A DNA stretch of 64,000 nucleotides, from contig CAZFRE010000001.1 in the NCBI GenBank assembly GCA_964521195.1, positions 558,001 to 622,000 on the forward strand, read 5' to 3'. The notes under the pieces are model-generated. The model was not told where the DNA came from, did not search any database, and worked only from the letters and a program-made list of their open reading frames with translations. The position numbers and the translations under genes are program-made. This document shows, piece by piece, positions 1 through 8,401 of the stretch. Positions within the stretch are counted from its first letter, which is position 1, and every line of letters starts with the position of its first letter. The DNA comes from CAWDNM01 sp964521195 (GTDB lineage: Bacteria > Actinomycetota > Coriobacteriia > Anaerosomatales > JAAXUF01).

Positions 1-401
1 TCTACCCCGCCGTCGACCCGCTCGAGTCCACCTCGCGCGCACTCGACCCGGCGGTCGTAGGCGAGGAGCACTACCGCGTCGCCCGTGAGGTCCAGCGCGT
101 ACTCCAGCGCAACAAGGACCTCCAGGACATCATCGCCATCCTCGGCATGGATGAGCTCTCCGAGGAGGACAAGCTCACCGTCGCGCGTGCGCGCAAGATG
201 CAGCAGTTCCTCTCGCAGCCGTTCCACGTCGCCGAGCAGTTCACTGGCATGAAGGGCAAGTACGTCAAGCTCGAGGACACGATCAAGGGCTTCGACATGA
301 TCGCGTCGGGCGAGCTCGACGATCTGCCCGAGCAGGCGTTCCGCTACGTCGGCTCCATCGAGGAGGCCATCGAGGCCGCCGAGAAGATGGCACAGGCGTA
401 A
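1..401 (+). CDS. atpD: ATP synthase F1 subunit beta, C-terminal part (5' end outside window)
   Basis: C-terminal fragment of the catalytic beta subunit of F1F0 ATP synthase. The frame is open from base 3 and reads YPAVDPLESTSRALDP, the usual beta-subunit block, followed by the EEHY...VQ.LQRNKDLQDIIAILGMDELSEEDK region and the C-terminal helical domain that contacts gamma. About 132 residues are present; the nucleotide-binding domain with its P-loop lies upstream of the window. It is followed 9 bases later by atpC with a clear AGGAG, so the two are the end of one atp operon. Confidence 0.97.
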   Translation, partial: YPAVDPLESTSRALDPAVVGEEHYRVAREVQRVLQRNKDLQDIIAILGMDELSEEDKLTVARARKMQQFLSQPFHVAEQFTGMKGKYVKLEDTIKGFDMIASGELDDLPEQAFRYVGSIEEAIEAAEKMAQA

Positions 402-410
402 GGAGCCCCC

Positions 411-842
411 ATGGCACGTACGCTTCTTGCAGAGATCGTCACGCCTGAGAGCATCCTCTACACCAACGAGGTGCAGATGGTCGTCGTCACGACGCCCGCG
501 GGTGAGCTCGGCATCCTGCCGCTGCACGCCCCGCTCGTTACGACACTTGCTCCGGGCGAGGTTCGCCTTCGGTTCGGCGACGGCGCTGCCGACTGGGAGT
601 TCTTCTCGATCTCCGGTGGGTACATGCAGGTCCACGAAGACAAGGTCATCGTGCTCGCCGACGCGGCGGTCGCGGTGTCCCAGATCGACGCGGCCCGCGC
701 CGAGGAGTCCTGCCAGCTCATCGCAGAGCGCCTCAAGGAGCTCCCGGTCGATGCCGAGGACGAGCGCGCCGAGATGATTCGCGATCTCGACTGGCACCAA
801 GTGCAGCTTCAGGTCGCGAAGCGCCGCGGCGGCAAGAACTAG
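411..842 (+). CDS. atpC: ATP synthase F1 subunit epsilon
   Basis: Epsilon subunit of the F1F0 ATP synthase (143 aa), part of the central rotor stalk and an inhibitor of ATP hydrolysis. The N-terminal beta-sandwich has the typical block ITPESILYTNEVQMVVV and GELGILPLHAPLVT, then a GGYMQV..KVIVLADAA strand pair; the last 45 residues form the helical hairpin. The ATG at 411 is preceded by AGGAG (402-406). It directly follows atpD and is the last gene of the operon. Confidence 0.96.
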   Translation: MARTLLAEIVTPESILYTNEVQMVVVTTPAGELGILPLHAPLVTTLAPGEVRLRFGDGAADWEFFSISGGYMQVHEDKVIVLADAAVAVSQIDAARAEESCQLIAERLKELPVDAEDERAEMIRDLDWHQVQLQVAKRRGGKN

Positions 843-864
843 GCAACAGGCCACAGTGCACCAC

Positions 865-900
865 CGGGGGCGGGCTCGCGAGAACGCGGGTCCGCCCCCG
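865..900 (+). terminator. hairpin after the atp operon
   Basis: Inverted repeat CGGGGGCGG (865-873) / CCGCCCCCG (892-900) 23 bases after the atpC stop. It has no clear T-run behind it, so it is either a weak intrinsic terminator or a 3'-end stabilising stem. Confidence 0.5.
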
Positions 901-1015
901 ACGCGTCTTCTCCGAGTCGGGCCTCGTGCCCGTATGGATTCGGAATCCGCGGGGGCCCCTCGAGCACGCGGCCACGGTCTGGTGACGGCGGCACCCGCAG
1001 GCGGGTGCACTGCGC

Positions 1016-1021
1016 TATCCT
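1016..1021 (+). promoter_or_regulatory. -10 element of murA
   Basis: TATCCT seven bases before the murA ATG. Transcription would start at or next to the ATG, which fits a leaderless mRNA; no Shine-Dalgarno sequence is visible. No good -35 hexamer is seen. Confidence 0.5.
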
Positions 1022-1028
1022 GTCACGC

Positions 1029-2288
1029 ATGGAATCTATCATTGTCCGCGGCGGCCGGTCACTCTCCGGCGAGGTCCGCGTCGAAGGCGCGAAGAACTCC
1101 GCGCTGAAACTCATGGCGGCAGCGCTCCTGGCACCGGGCACTTCGCGCATCACCAACGTCCCCGATATCGCCGACGTGGAGGTGATGTCGCAGGTGCTCG
1201 AGGGTCTTGGCGCCAAGGTGGCGCGCTCGGACCACTCGCTGACCGTCGATGCCACCACGCTCACGAGCTTCGAGGCGCCGTACGAGATGGTCGCGCAGAT
1301 GCGTGCCTCTATCGCGGTGCTCGGCCCGCTCGTCGCACGCCACGGGCAGGCGCGGGTCGCGATGCCGGGCGGCTGCAACATCGGCTCGCGCAAGATCGAC
1401 ATGCACATCAGCGGGCTTGCGGAGCTGGGCGTGGAGATTCGCACCGGTCACGGGTTCATCGAGGCGATCGCCCCTGCGGACGGTCTGCGGGCCGCACACG
1501 TCATGCTCGACTTCCCGAGCGTCGGGGCCACCGAGAACCTGCTCATGGCGGCGGTCGTCGCCAGCGGTACCACGATCATCGAGAACGCTGCGCGCGAGCC
1601 CGAGATCGTCGATCTCATCGACTTCCTCAACGGTATGGGCGGGCGGATCGCGGGTGGCGGTTCGGCCACACTCACCGTCGAGGGGGTTGAGTCACTTCAC
1701 CCTACCGAGCACCGGGTGGTGGGCGACCGTATCGAGGCCGGGACGTTCATCGTGGCCGGCGCGCTCACGGGCGGCCCCGTCACCGTACGCGGATTCGACC
1801 CGGCTCACCTCGACTTGGTGCTCGTCAAGCTCCAGCAGGCGGGGTGCGTCGTGCACATCTTCGATGACGGCGTCACGATCGAGCGCCACCAGCCGGTCAG
1901 GGCCGTCGACATCCAGACCCTGCCGTATCCTGGGTTCCCCACCGACATGCAAGCCCAGTTCATGGCCCTGATGGCGATCGCGGACGGCAGCAGCATCATC
2001 ACCGAGAACGTCTTCGAGAACCGCTTCATGTTCGCCGATGAGATCGGACGCATGGGGGCAGACATCCGCATCGAGAGCCACCACGCGCTTGTGCGCGGGG
2101 TGGCACAGCTTTCCGGGGCGCCCGTGCGCTGCACCGACCTGCGCGGCGGCGCGGCGCTCGCGATCGCGGCGCTCGTCGCCGACGGCACGACGCGGATCGG
2201 CGACATCTATCACATCGACCGCGGCTACGAGGGGTTCGTCGACAAGCTCGCCGCCCTCGGCGCCGACATCGAGCGCGTCGGCGGCTGA
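1029..2288 (+). CDS. murA: UDP-N-acetylglucosamine 1-carboxyvinyltransferase
   Basis: First committed enzyme of peptidoglycan synthesis; it transfers enolpyruvate from PEP to UDP-GlcNAc in the cytoplasm and is the fosfomycin target. The protein (419 aa from this start) begins MESIIVRGGRSLSGEVRVEGAKNSALKLMAAALL, the standard MurA start, so the upstream in-frame ATG at 1005 is not used. The catalytic cysteine is C116 in PGGCNIGSRKIDMH. Typical length and complete EPSP-synthase-like fold blocks. It stands alone after the atp operon, 37 bases before fabZ, and has a -10 close enough for leaderless expression. Confidence 0.96.
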   Translation: MESIIVRGGRSLSGEVRVEGAKNSALKLMAAALLAPGTSRITNVPDIADVEVMSQVLEGLGAKVARSDHSLTVDATTLTSFEAPYEMVAQMRASIAVLGPLVARHGQARVAMPGGCNIGSRKIDMHISGLAELGVEIRTGHGFIEAIAPADGLRAAHVMLDFPSVGATENLLMAAVVASGTTIIENAAREPEIVDLIDFLNGMGGRIAGGGSATLTVEGVESLHPTEHRVVGDRIEAGTFIVAGALTGGPVTVRGFDPAHLDLVLVKLQQAGCVVHIFDDGVTIERHQPVRAVDIQTLPYPGFPTDMQAQFMALMAIADGSSIITENVFENRFMFADEIGRMGADIRIESHHALVRGVAQLSGAPVRCTDLRGGAALAIAALVADGTTRIGDIYHIDRGYEGFVDKLAALGADIERVGG

Positions 2289-2325
2289 CCGCACCACGGC
2301 CGCCGAGACCACGAAGGGGGAGTCA

Positions 2326-2748
2326 ATGCTAGACCGCAGCGCCATCGAGGCGATCATCCCGCACCGCGACCCGTTCCTGCTCGTCGACCGCATCATCGAG
2401 CACGAGCCGGGGGTCTCGGCGGTTGGAGAGCTCGACGTGCGTGAGAACGCATTCTGGGTCCCCGGGCACTTCCCCGAGTATGCGGTCATGCCGGGTGTCC
2501 TCATCGTCGAGGCGCTGGCGCAGGCCGGTGCGGTTGCACTGCTCTCGCTCGAGGAGAACCGCGGCAAGCTCGCGTTCTTCGCCGGCATCGACAAGGTGCG
2601 CTTCAAGCGTCAGGTTGTGCCTGGCGACGTGTTGCGGCTCGAGTGCTCGATCACCAAGACCCGGGGCCCGATCGGGTTCGGCGAGGCCAAAGCGTCGGTC
2701 GATGGCGAGCTCGTCTGTTCGGGCGAGCTGATGTTCGCAATCAAGTAG
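2326..2748 (+). CDS. fabZ: 3-hydroxyacyl-[acyl-carrier-protein] dehydratase
   Basis: Dehydrates beta-hydroxyacyl-ACP to trans-2-enoyl-ACP in type II fatty acid synthesis. 140 aa, the usual size. It shows the family blocks IIPHRDPFLLVDR (catalytic His), FWVPGHFPEYAVMPGVLIVE and EALAQAGAVALL (catalytic Glu region), then the hot-dog core. The ATG at 2326 is chosen because AAGGGGGAG lies 4-12 bases upstream and because the protein begins MLDRSAIEAIIPHR like other FabZ. It lies just after murA, as in other bacteria where envelope precursor genes cluster. Confidence 0.96.
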   Translation: MLDRSAIEAIIPHRDPFLLVDRIIEHEPGVSAVGELDVRENAFWVPGHFPEYAVMPGVLIVEALAQAGAVALLSLEENRGKLAFFAGIDKVRFKRQVVPGDVLRLECSITKTRGPIGFGEAKASVDGELVCSGELMFAIK

Positions 2749-2811
2749 TCTGTGCTCGGCGCCTGTCGGCCGAATGGTGCGCGGCGCGCCTTCACGAAAG
2801 GGGTTTGGCGG

Positions 2812-4110
2812 ATGGGGCTCGTTCAGCGGATCGATGAGGGCACTGCCGTGTTCGGCGTGGTCGGACTCGGGTATGTCGGCCTGCCCCTCGCGGTCGAGAT
2901 GGCGAAGTCGGGTTACCGCGTGCTGGGCATGGAAGTCAGCGCCGACAAGGTCGAGAGTATCAACGCCGGCCTGAGCCACATCCCCGACGTGCCGACCGAG
3001 GAGGTTGCTGAGCTCGTCGCGAAGGGTCTGCTCGAGGCGACGCGCGACTTCTCGCGTGCAGGCGAATGTGACGCGATCGCCATCTGCGTGCCCACGCCGC
3101 TCAACGAGATGAAGGAGCCCGACATCAGCTACATGGAGGCGGCCGCACGCTCGATCGCGCCGCACCTCCGTGAGGGTGTGCTCGTGACGCTCGAGTCGAC
3201 CACGTATCCAGGCACCACCGAGGAGGTCGTGCAGCCGATCCTCGAGTCCGGCAGTGGCCTGCGGGTGGGCGACGGGCTATCGCTTGCGTTCTCACCTGAG
3301 CGAGTCGACCCGGGCAACCCTGTCTACCAGACCCGCAACACGCCCAAGGTGGTCGGCGGCGTCACGCAGCGATGCACGGCGGATGCCACCAAGTTCTATG
3401 AATGCTTCATCGACACCGTGGTGCCCGTCTCCTCGACTCGCGCCGCAGAGATGACGAAGCTGCTCGAGAACATATTCCGATGCGTCAACATCGCTCTGAT
3501 GAACGAGCTTCTGCAGGTCTCCGAACGGATGGGCATCAACATCTGGGAGGTCGTCGACGCGGCCAAGACCAAGCCCTTCGGCTTCATGCCGTTCCAGCCA
3601 GGTCCAGGCTTGGGTGGGCACTGTATTCCGATCGACCCGTTCTACCTCGCGTGGAAGGCCCGCGAGTTCGACATGCACACCGAGTTCATCGAGCTTGCGG
3701 GCAAGACCAACGAGGCGATGCCCTACTACGTGGTGCAGCGGCTGATGACCGCCCTCAACGCGCATCGCAAGTCACTCGCCGGATCCCGCATCCTCGTCTT
3801 GGGCGTCGCGTACAAGGCCAACATCGATGACATGCGCGAGTCCCCCGCGATCAAGATCGTACGGCTCCTTCAAGAGAAGCAGGCCACGATCGTCTACCAC
3901 GACCCGTTCGTGAGCTCGTTCGTCCACGGAGGGGAGACGCTGCACTCGGTGCCGTTGACCGCCGAGGAAGTCGCGTCCGCGGACGCGGTCCTGCTCGTCA
4001 CCGATCACAACACCGTCGACTACGGGCTCGTCGTCCGTTCTGCCGGGCTCATTCTCGACACGCGCAACGCACTGCGTGCGTTCGCCGACGACAAGGTGGT
4101 GCGACTCTAG
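2812..4110 (+). CDS. UDP-N-acetylglucosamine/mannosamine 6-dehydrogenase (WbpA/TviB-like)
   Basis: NAD-dependent four-electron oxidation of a UDP-HexNAc to the uronic acid, a precursor of surface polysaccharide. 432 aa. The Rossmann motif is GVVGLGYVGLPLAVEM; the central block LESTTYPGTTEEVVQP is typical of the WbpA/TviB branch acting on UDP-GlcNAc; the catalytic cysteine is C271 in GPGLGGHCIPIDPFYL; the C-terminal domain contains VLGVAYKANIDDMRESPA. The start at 2812 has GAAAGGGG upstream. The next gene begins two bases after its stop and is a hexapeptide acyltransferase, the classical Wbp partner. WecC-type UDP-ManNAc dehydrogenase is the main alternative. Confidence 0.88.
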   Translation: MGLVQRIDEGTAVFGVVGLGYVGLPLAVEMAKSGYRVLGMEVSADKVESINAGLSHIPDVPTEEVAELVAKGLLEATRDFSRAGECDAIAICVPTPLNEMKEPDISYMEAAARSIAPHLREGVLVTLESTTYPGTTEEVVQPILESGSGLRVGDGLSLAFSPERVDPGNPVYQTRNTPKVVGGVTQRCTADATKFYECFIDTVVPVSSTRAAEMTKLLENIFRCVNIALMNELLQVSERMGINIWEVVDAAKTKPFGFMPFQPGPGLGGHCIPIDPFYLAWKAREFDMHTEFIELAGKTNEAMPYYVVQRLMTALNAHRKSLAGSRILVLGVAYKANIDDMRESPAIKIVRLLQEKQATIVYHDPFVSSFVHGGETLHSVPLTAEEVASADAVLLVTDHNTVDYGLVVRSAGLILDTRNALRAFADDKVVRL

Positions 4111-4111
4111 G

Positions 4112-4690
4112 ATGTCAGCGTACGTACACCCGACGGCCGTCGTCGGCGAGAACTACAAGCCATCTCCGTTCACGCTGGTCGATGCCGAGGTGGTGCTGGG
4201 GTCCAACGTCATCACCGGCTCGTTCACTCACATACGCTTCGGTGCGTCCGTCGGTGACAACGTCCTGGTCGGTGATCACGCGACGATCCATGACGGGGTT
4301 GTGATCGGCGCACGTAGCGTGCTGGGCGACGGTGCAGTGGTGGGACGGCGTCCGGTCGCTCCCGTTCGTGAAGCGGCCGGCACCAAGCTCGTGGCCGGCG
4401 CGGTTCTCGGCGAGGCATGCATTCTCGGTGCCAACGTCGTGATCGCGGGCGGCGCACGGTTGGGCGACGGCACGGCGGTTGGTGACGGGACGATCGTGGG
4501 CGAGGAGTGCACCGTCGGCGCCGGCTGCGTCATAGGGCGAAACGTCACGATCGAGCGTGGCGCGTCCCTTGCTGACGGCGTTCGTGTCGGAAGTGGTGCC
4601 TACGTGAGCGCGGGCCTCGCGATCGAAGGCGACGTGCCCGCCGCCGCCGTGGCGCTTGCCGAGACGGACGAGGCGGACGTGGACGCCTAG
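4112..4690 (+). CDS. hexapeptide-repeat acyltransferase, WbpD/WlbB-like
   Basis: 192 aa of left-handed beta-helix built from hexapeptide repeats, seen as runs such as VVLGSNVITGSF, GDNVLVGDHATI and GAGCVIGRNVTIERGA. Members of this family N-acetylate UDP-sugars for surface glycans; the coupling to a UDP-HexNAc dehydrogenase (start two bases after the upstream stop) argues for acetylation of a UDP-aminosugar uronic acid as in the WbpA-WbpD route. No aminotransferase or oxidoreductase partner is present in the window, so the end product is not known. The start at 4112 is set by the tight coupling. Confidence 0.75.
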   Translation: MSAYVHPTAVVGENYKPSPFTLVDAEVVLGSNVITGSFTHIRFGASVGDNVLVGDHATIHDGVVIGARSVLGDGAVVGRRPVAPVREAAGTKLVAGAVLGEACILGANVVIAGGARLGDGTAVGDGTIVGEECTVGAGCVIGRNVTIERGASLADGVRVGSGAYVSAGLAIEGDVPAAAVALAETDEADVDA

Positions 4691-4691
4691 A

Positions 4692-4727
4692 CCGAGCCGG
4701 TAACGACTCGTTCACGCCCTGGCTCGG
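4692..4727 (+). terminator. possible terminator after the sugar genes
   Basis: CCGAGCC (4692-4698) pairs with GGCTCGG (4721-4727), starting directly after the acyltransferase stop. There is no T-tract. Confidence 0.4.
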
Positions 4728-4834
4728 GAGCACCTCACACCGTCAGACTGTACCGATGCAAACACCGGAACCGAGTCGAATCCGAGGCCAGCGTGGTGCA
4801 CCGGGGTTCGCGGACCCGTGGCGCGTGGGGTATC

Positions 4835-4855
4835 GTGCTCCTTCGTAAGGAGCAC
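4835..4855 (+). promoter_or_regulatory. perfect 9-bp hairpin upstream of the LCP gene
   Basis: GTGCTCCTT / AAGGAGCAC with a 3-base loop. The 3' arm carries an AAGGAG sequence that would be hidden in the stem. It lies about 100 bases upstream of the most likely LCP start and just after a TATCGT that could be a -10, so it would be at the 5' end of the mRNA. Role unknown. Confidence 0.5.
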
Positions 4856-4958
4856 GGCGGCGGCGTTGTCGGCCGTCGACTCACCGATCGCGGGGTGGGC
4901 CGGATGGGTCGCCGGTCGGCGATTCGAAACTGACGCAGAAGGGCTTCATAGCAAGCGC

Positions 4959-6455
4959 ATGGGCAAGCACTCTCAGAAGAGGATCTTCGGAACGGGCGAC
5001 GATCGTCCGAGGCGTCAGCGCGCCGATGCGCGCCGCACTCCGGCAGAGCGCCGCCGTTCGCCCGGCGAACGTGCGACGGCCGAGTCGGTGCGCAGTGGCG
5101 AATCCTACCGTCTCTCGGATCCGTCTTCCCGTCGCCGGGGCTCGCTCGAGTCGGCTCCCGCACGCCTGAAGGTCGAACGCGATCGTCGGCGCTCCCGCGC
5201 CAAGAAGATCGGCCTCGGCGTACTTGCCGGCATGCTGGTGCTTCTCGTGGCAGCGGGCGTCGGCGTGTATGCCTACGCCAAGTACATCGAGCGGACCATG
5301 CAGTCCACCATCGTGAATCAGCAGAAGCTCAACAGCGTGCTGACCAAGGCCAAGCCGATGGAGCCGTTCAACATGCTCATCCTCGGAGCGGACTTCCGGA
5401 AGGGCGACAAGGCCTACCGCACGGACTCCATGATCGTCGCGCGGGTGGACCCGAAGGAGAAGAAGGTGTGGCTGCTCTCGATTCCGCGGGACACGCGGGT
5501 CGAGCTCCCCGGTCGCGGCGCCCACAAGATCAACGACGCCCACTTCTACGACGGACCCGAGGGCGCGATCAAGGCCACCGAGAAGCTCACAGGGCTCAAG
5601 ATCAACCACTACCTCGAGGCGAACTTCCAGGGATTCGTGAAGGCGGTCGACGCACTCGGCGGTGTCTGGGTGGATGTGCCTTACACGATCAACGATACCG
5701 AGGCGGACCACTCGAAGGGTGACAAAGCCAGCCACATCGATGCCGGCTATCAGCTCCTCGATGGCCCCCACGCGCTGACGTTCGTCCGCGCACGCCACCA
5801 GTTCGCCGACCAAGACTTCACCCGCATGCGGAACCAGCAGCTCTTCTTCAAGGCGCTTGCGGATCAGGTAGCCAAGATGGACAACATCGCCAAACTGCCG
5901 GGTGTCGTCTCGGCGGTGGCGCCCTACATCGCCACCGACATGTCGCTCGTCGACATGATCCGGCTCGCGCAGGCACTCAAGGGGGCCGGGAGCGACAACC
6001 TCTATACCGCCACCGCGATGGGCGAATGGCGCTCGCCGTACATCTACGTGGACGAGGCCAATCTCAACAAGCTGGTCAAGGCGATCAAGACGGGCAGGCC
6101 CTTCGAGAAGCAGAAGGAGAAGTCCGCCAAGCTGCCGAGCCCCTCGAAGGTGAGCGTGACGGTGCGCAATGGCTCCGGAGTCGCAGGCGTTGCGAACCAG
6201 GCGGCGACCATCCTCCAGGCCAAGGCGTTCAAGATCAAAGACGTCGGCAACGCCGGCCAGAACGTGTACAAGAAGACGCTTGTCGTCTACAAGACGAACA
6301 AGGCGGCGGCCGATGCGGTGGCGCAGTATCTGCCGCCCGGCACGCCGGTCGTCCAAAGCCGGGGCATGTACTCGTTCAAGACCAAGGTACTCGTGGTCAT
6401 CGGGAAGGACTGGGACGTCAGCAACGTCCCGGCCGCTCCGATCGTGAACCAGTAG
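4959..6455 (+). CDS. LytR-CpsA-Psr (LCP) family glycopolymer ligase with LytR_C domain
   Basis: Membrane enzyme of the LCP family, which transfers lipid-linked wall polymers (teichoic acid, arabinogalactan or capsule) to peptidoglycan. From the ATG at 4959 it has 498 aa: an Arg-rich cytoplasmic segment (1-80), one membrane helix (about 84-108), the LCP catalytic domain (about 137-300) with FNMLILGADFR, TDSMIVARVD, the Arg motif LLSIPRDTRVELP and DFTRMRNQQLFF, and a C-terminal LytR_C domain (about 398-490). The start is uncertain: the frame is open further upstream, and the ribosome-binding signal of this ATG is weak. It heads a run of three wall-assembly genes. Confidence 0.9.
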   Translation: MGKHSQKRIFGTGDDRPRRQRADARRTPAERRRSPGERATAESVRSGESYRLSDPSSRRRGSLESAPARLKVERDRRRSRAKKIGLGVLAGMLVLLVAAGVGVYAYAKYIERTMQSTIVNQQKLNSVLTKAKPMEPFNMLILGADFRKGDKAYRTDSMIVARVDPKEKKVWLLSIPRDTRVELPGRGAHKINDAHFYDGPEGAIKATEKLTGLKINHYLEANFQGFVKAVDALGGVWVDVPYTINDTEADHSKGDKASHIDAGYQLLDGPHALTFVRARHQFADQDFTRMRNQQLFFKALADQVAKMDNIAKLPGVVSAVAPYIATDMSLVDMIRLAQALKGAGSDNLYTATAMGEWRSPYIYVDEANLNKLVKAIKTGRPFEKQKEKSAKLPSPSKVSVTVRNGSGVAGVANQAATILQAKAFKIKDVGNAGQNVYKKTLVVYKTNKAAADAVAQYLPPGTPVVQSRGMYSFKTKVLVVIGKDWDVSNVPAAPIVNQ

Positions 6456-6488
6456 CGTCGCACGCGAACGATCGCGGGCGCCCGTATA

Positions 6489-6518
6489 CTGACGTTTCCG
6501 CAGGTAATCTCCTATACT
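6489..6518 (+). promoter_or_regulatory. promoter of the L,D-transpeptidase gene
   Basis: CTGACG (6489-6494), 18-base spacer, TATACT (6513-6518). A second TATACT lies at 6485-6490. The position means that the ATG at 6520 would fall before the transcription start, which decides the downstream gene's start. Confidence 0.6.
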
Positions 6519-6555
6519 GATGGTCTACCGGCCACCAGATACCGCGGAGGGACCC

Positions 6556-8268
6556 GTGGCACCGAGAAGCTCACTTCGCGCCGTCCGTCTCGTAATGTCC
6601 GGCCTGTTGTTCGCGGTGGTGCTGACGCCGATCGCAGCCTCGGCGGCATGGCCCTCGGACGTGGCCAAGATCGCCGTCCCGACCACGCGGGTGTTCGATC
6701 GAGACGTATACGGTACCGCCGTTCGCGTCGCCGAGACGACCTACCCGGGATTCACCGGCATCGAGCACGTGGTCATCGCCTCGGGTGACGACGCCGCGCT
6801 TTCCGACGCGGCTGTCGCATCGAGCCTCTGCTGGGCGTACGACGCGCCACTGCTTCTCACCGGGAAGAAGGCACTGCCGGCGGCGACGAAGAGTGCGCTC
6901 ACCGCCATCGCCTCGGCGAACTCGTCGGTCACCGTGCACGTCGTCGGCTCGTCGGCGTCGATCTCGGTGGCCGGTCTTGCGCAGATACAGTCCGCCGCCC
7001 CTACGGCGACCGTGGAGCAGCCGTGGTGGGCTGCCACGAGCCGCTATCAGATCGCGGCGTCGGTCGCCCAGCGAGTCCGCGAGGTGGCAGCGCAGACCGG
7101 CAGCGACGTGCCTTCGGTAGCGCTGGTCGCGAACGGCTCCGATCCCAAACGGTTGTGGGATGCGGCGTCGGCCGCGGCGGTCTCTCGGCAGACGGGCATT
7201 CCGCTGCTTCTGTCCGGCGTGAAGACCGCGCCCGCATCCACGGTGTCCGCGGTCGCGGCCGCCGGCTATCCGCGGGTGATCGTGGTCGGCGGAACCGGCA
7301 GCGTGTCGAAGAGCGTCTACTCCAAGCTCGGCGCGAGCGAGCGTTGGGGCGGCAGCACGAGGTTCTCCTCGGCGACCACGGTTGCCAACCGCGCCATCGC
7401 CAACGGCTACAGCGCCGAGACCACCTTCTGCATCGCCTCGCGTGTGAGCAATGCGGTCGTCGGTGCCTCGCTCGCCGGCGCGCGGGGTGGCGTGATGCTC
7501 TACACCGACACCGCGCGGCTCAACAAGTCCACGTGGAGCTTCCTGGCACCGCGGGCGTCAATCCTCGCAAGCGCGTTCGCCGTTGGCGGGACCTCGATAT
7601 CGGAAGAGCAGATCGCTGAGCTGCAGGGAGCAGCGGCCAAGCCGACGTTCGAGAGCGGCGCCCCCGGGCGCTTCGTGGGCAAGCGGTTCAGGGTCTCGGG
7701 CTATGCAGGCGGCAACACGACGGCCATCGCGATCTACGTGCGAGGCAAGAAGGTCCGAACCGTGGCGGTGAAGCCGTGGGCTCGGTTCAACGTGACATCG
7801 CTCAAGATGCCGGCCTCCACGGCTCGCGTGACCGCGGTCGCCGAGAACCCCGATGGCACCGGCAACTCCGTGAGCCGGGTGGTCAAGCGGCTCAAGTACC
7901 CGTCGGCGACGTGCATCGTGATCGACAAGTCCGACTTCAAGCTCTACTGGGTGAAGAACAACACACTCGTGAAGGCGTACCCCATCGCCATCGGGCGCAA
8001 TGGCATGGAGACGCCTGCTCCTGCGACGTGGAAGATCCTCGCCAAGTACCACACCAGCTGGGGCAGCGTGTACGGGCCTCGCAAGATGAGGATGTTCCGC
8101 CTGCGCGGCGGGCGGTACGTCTTCACCGCGTACAACATCCACGGGACCAACCAGGAGTGGGTCATCGGCACCAAAGCGAGCCATGGCTGCATCAGGATGT
8201 ACAACCGCGATGTGCTGAAGCTGTTCCCGCAGGTCCCGATGGGAACCATGGTGTACACGCGCCCGTAG
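6556..8268 (+). CDS. secreted L,D-transpeptidase (YkuD) with N-terminal CWB2-like repeats
   Basis: Extracellular enzyme predicted to form 3-3 peptidoglycan cross-links or anchor proteins. From GTG 6556 it has 570 aa: a signal peptide (RAVRLVMSGLLFAVVLTPIAA), about 330 residues with CWB2-like repeats (VVIASGDDAALSDA, RVIVVGGTGSVSK) that in family members hold proteins to wall polymers, a beta-rich linker, and a YkuD domain (about 452-570). The YkuD catalytic set is visible: H529 in HGTN, H543 and C545 in SHGCIRM. GTG is chosen over ATG 6520 because GGAGG (6546-6550) precedes it and because the TATACT promoter ends at 6518. It lies between the LCP ligase and a SpoIID protein with the same repeats. 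Confidence 0.88.
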   Translation: MAPRSSLRAVRLVMSGLLFAVVLTPIAASAAWPSDVAKIAVPTTRVFDRDVYGTAVRVAETTYPGFTGIEHVVIASGDDAALSDAAVASSLCWAYDAPLLLTGKKALPAATKSALTAIASANSSVTVHVVGSSASISVAGLAQIQSAAPTATVEQPWWAATSRYQIAASVAQRVREVAAQTGSDVPSVALVANGSDPKRLWDAASAAAVSRQTGIPLLLSGVKTAPASTVSAVAAAGYPRVIVVGGTGSVSKSVYSKLGASERWGGSTRFSSATTVANRAIANGYSAETTFCIASRVSNAVVGASLAGARGGVMLYTDTARLNKSTWSFLAPRASILASAFAVGGTSISEEQIAELQGAAAKPTFESGAPGRFVGKRFRVSGYAGGNTTAIAIYVRGKKVRTVAVKPWARFNVTSLKMPASTARVTAVAENPDGTGNSVSRVVKRLKYPSATCIVIDKSDFKLYWVKNNTLVKAYPIAIGRNGMETPAPATWKILAKYHTSWGSVYGPRKMRMFRLRGGRYVFTAYNIHGTNQEWVIGTKASHGCIRMYNRDVLKLFPQVPMGTMVYTRP

Positions 8269-8342
8269 GACACTGCTCGGCGGCCGTGCATCTCAACACA
8301 ATCGCAACCGTCCCGTTGGGTGCGCTCGCGCATGCGTCGCGC

Positions 8343-8348
8343 GATACT
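8343..8348 (+). promoter_or_regulatory. -10 element of the spoIID-like gene
   Basis: GATACT about 55 bases upstream of the GTG start, with an AT-richer stretch in front (CAACACAATCGCAA). No convincing -35 hexamer. Confidence 0.4.
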
Positions 8349-8401
8349 GTACGTGCGAGGCGTTCCGGTCTCGTATGAGGCACACAGGGAGAGGCGTACC
8401 A

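Noticed and set aside
1005..1028. ATG at 1005 as murA start
   Set aside because: It adds eight residues not seen in MurA and would lie upstream of the -10.
6520..6555. ATG at 6520 as start of the L,D-transpeptidase
   Set aside because: TATACT ends at 6518, so the ATG would precede the transcript; GTG 6556 has GGAGG at the right distance.
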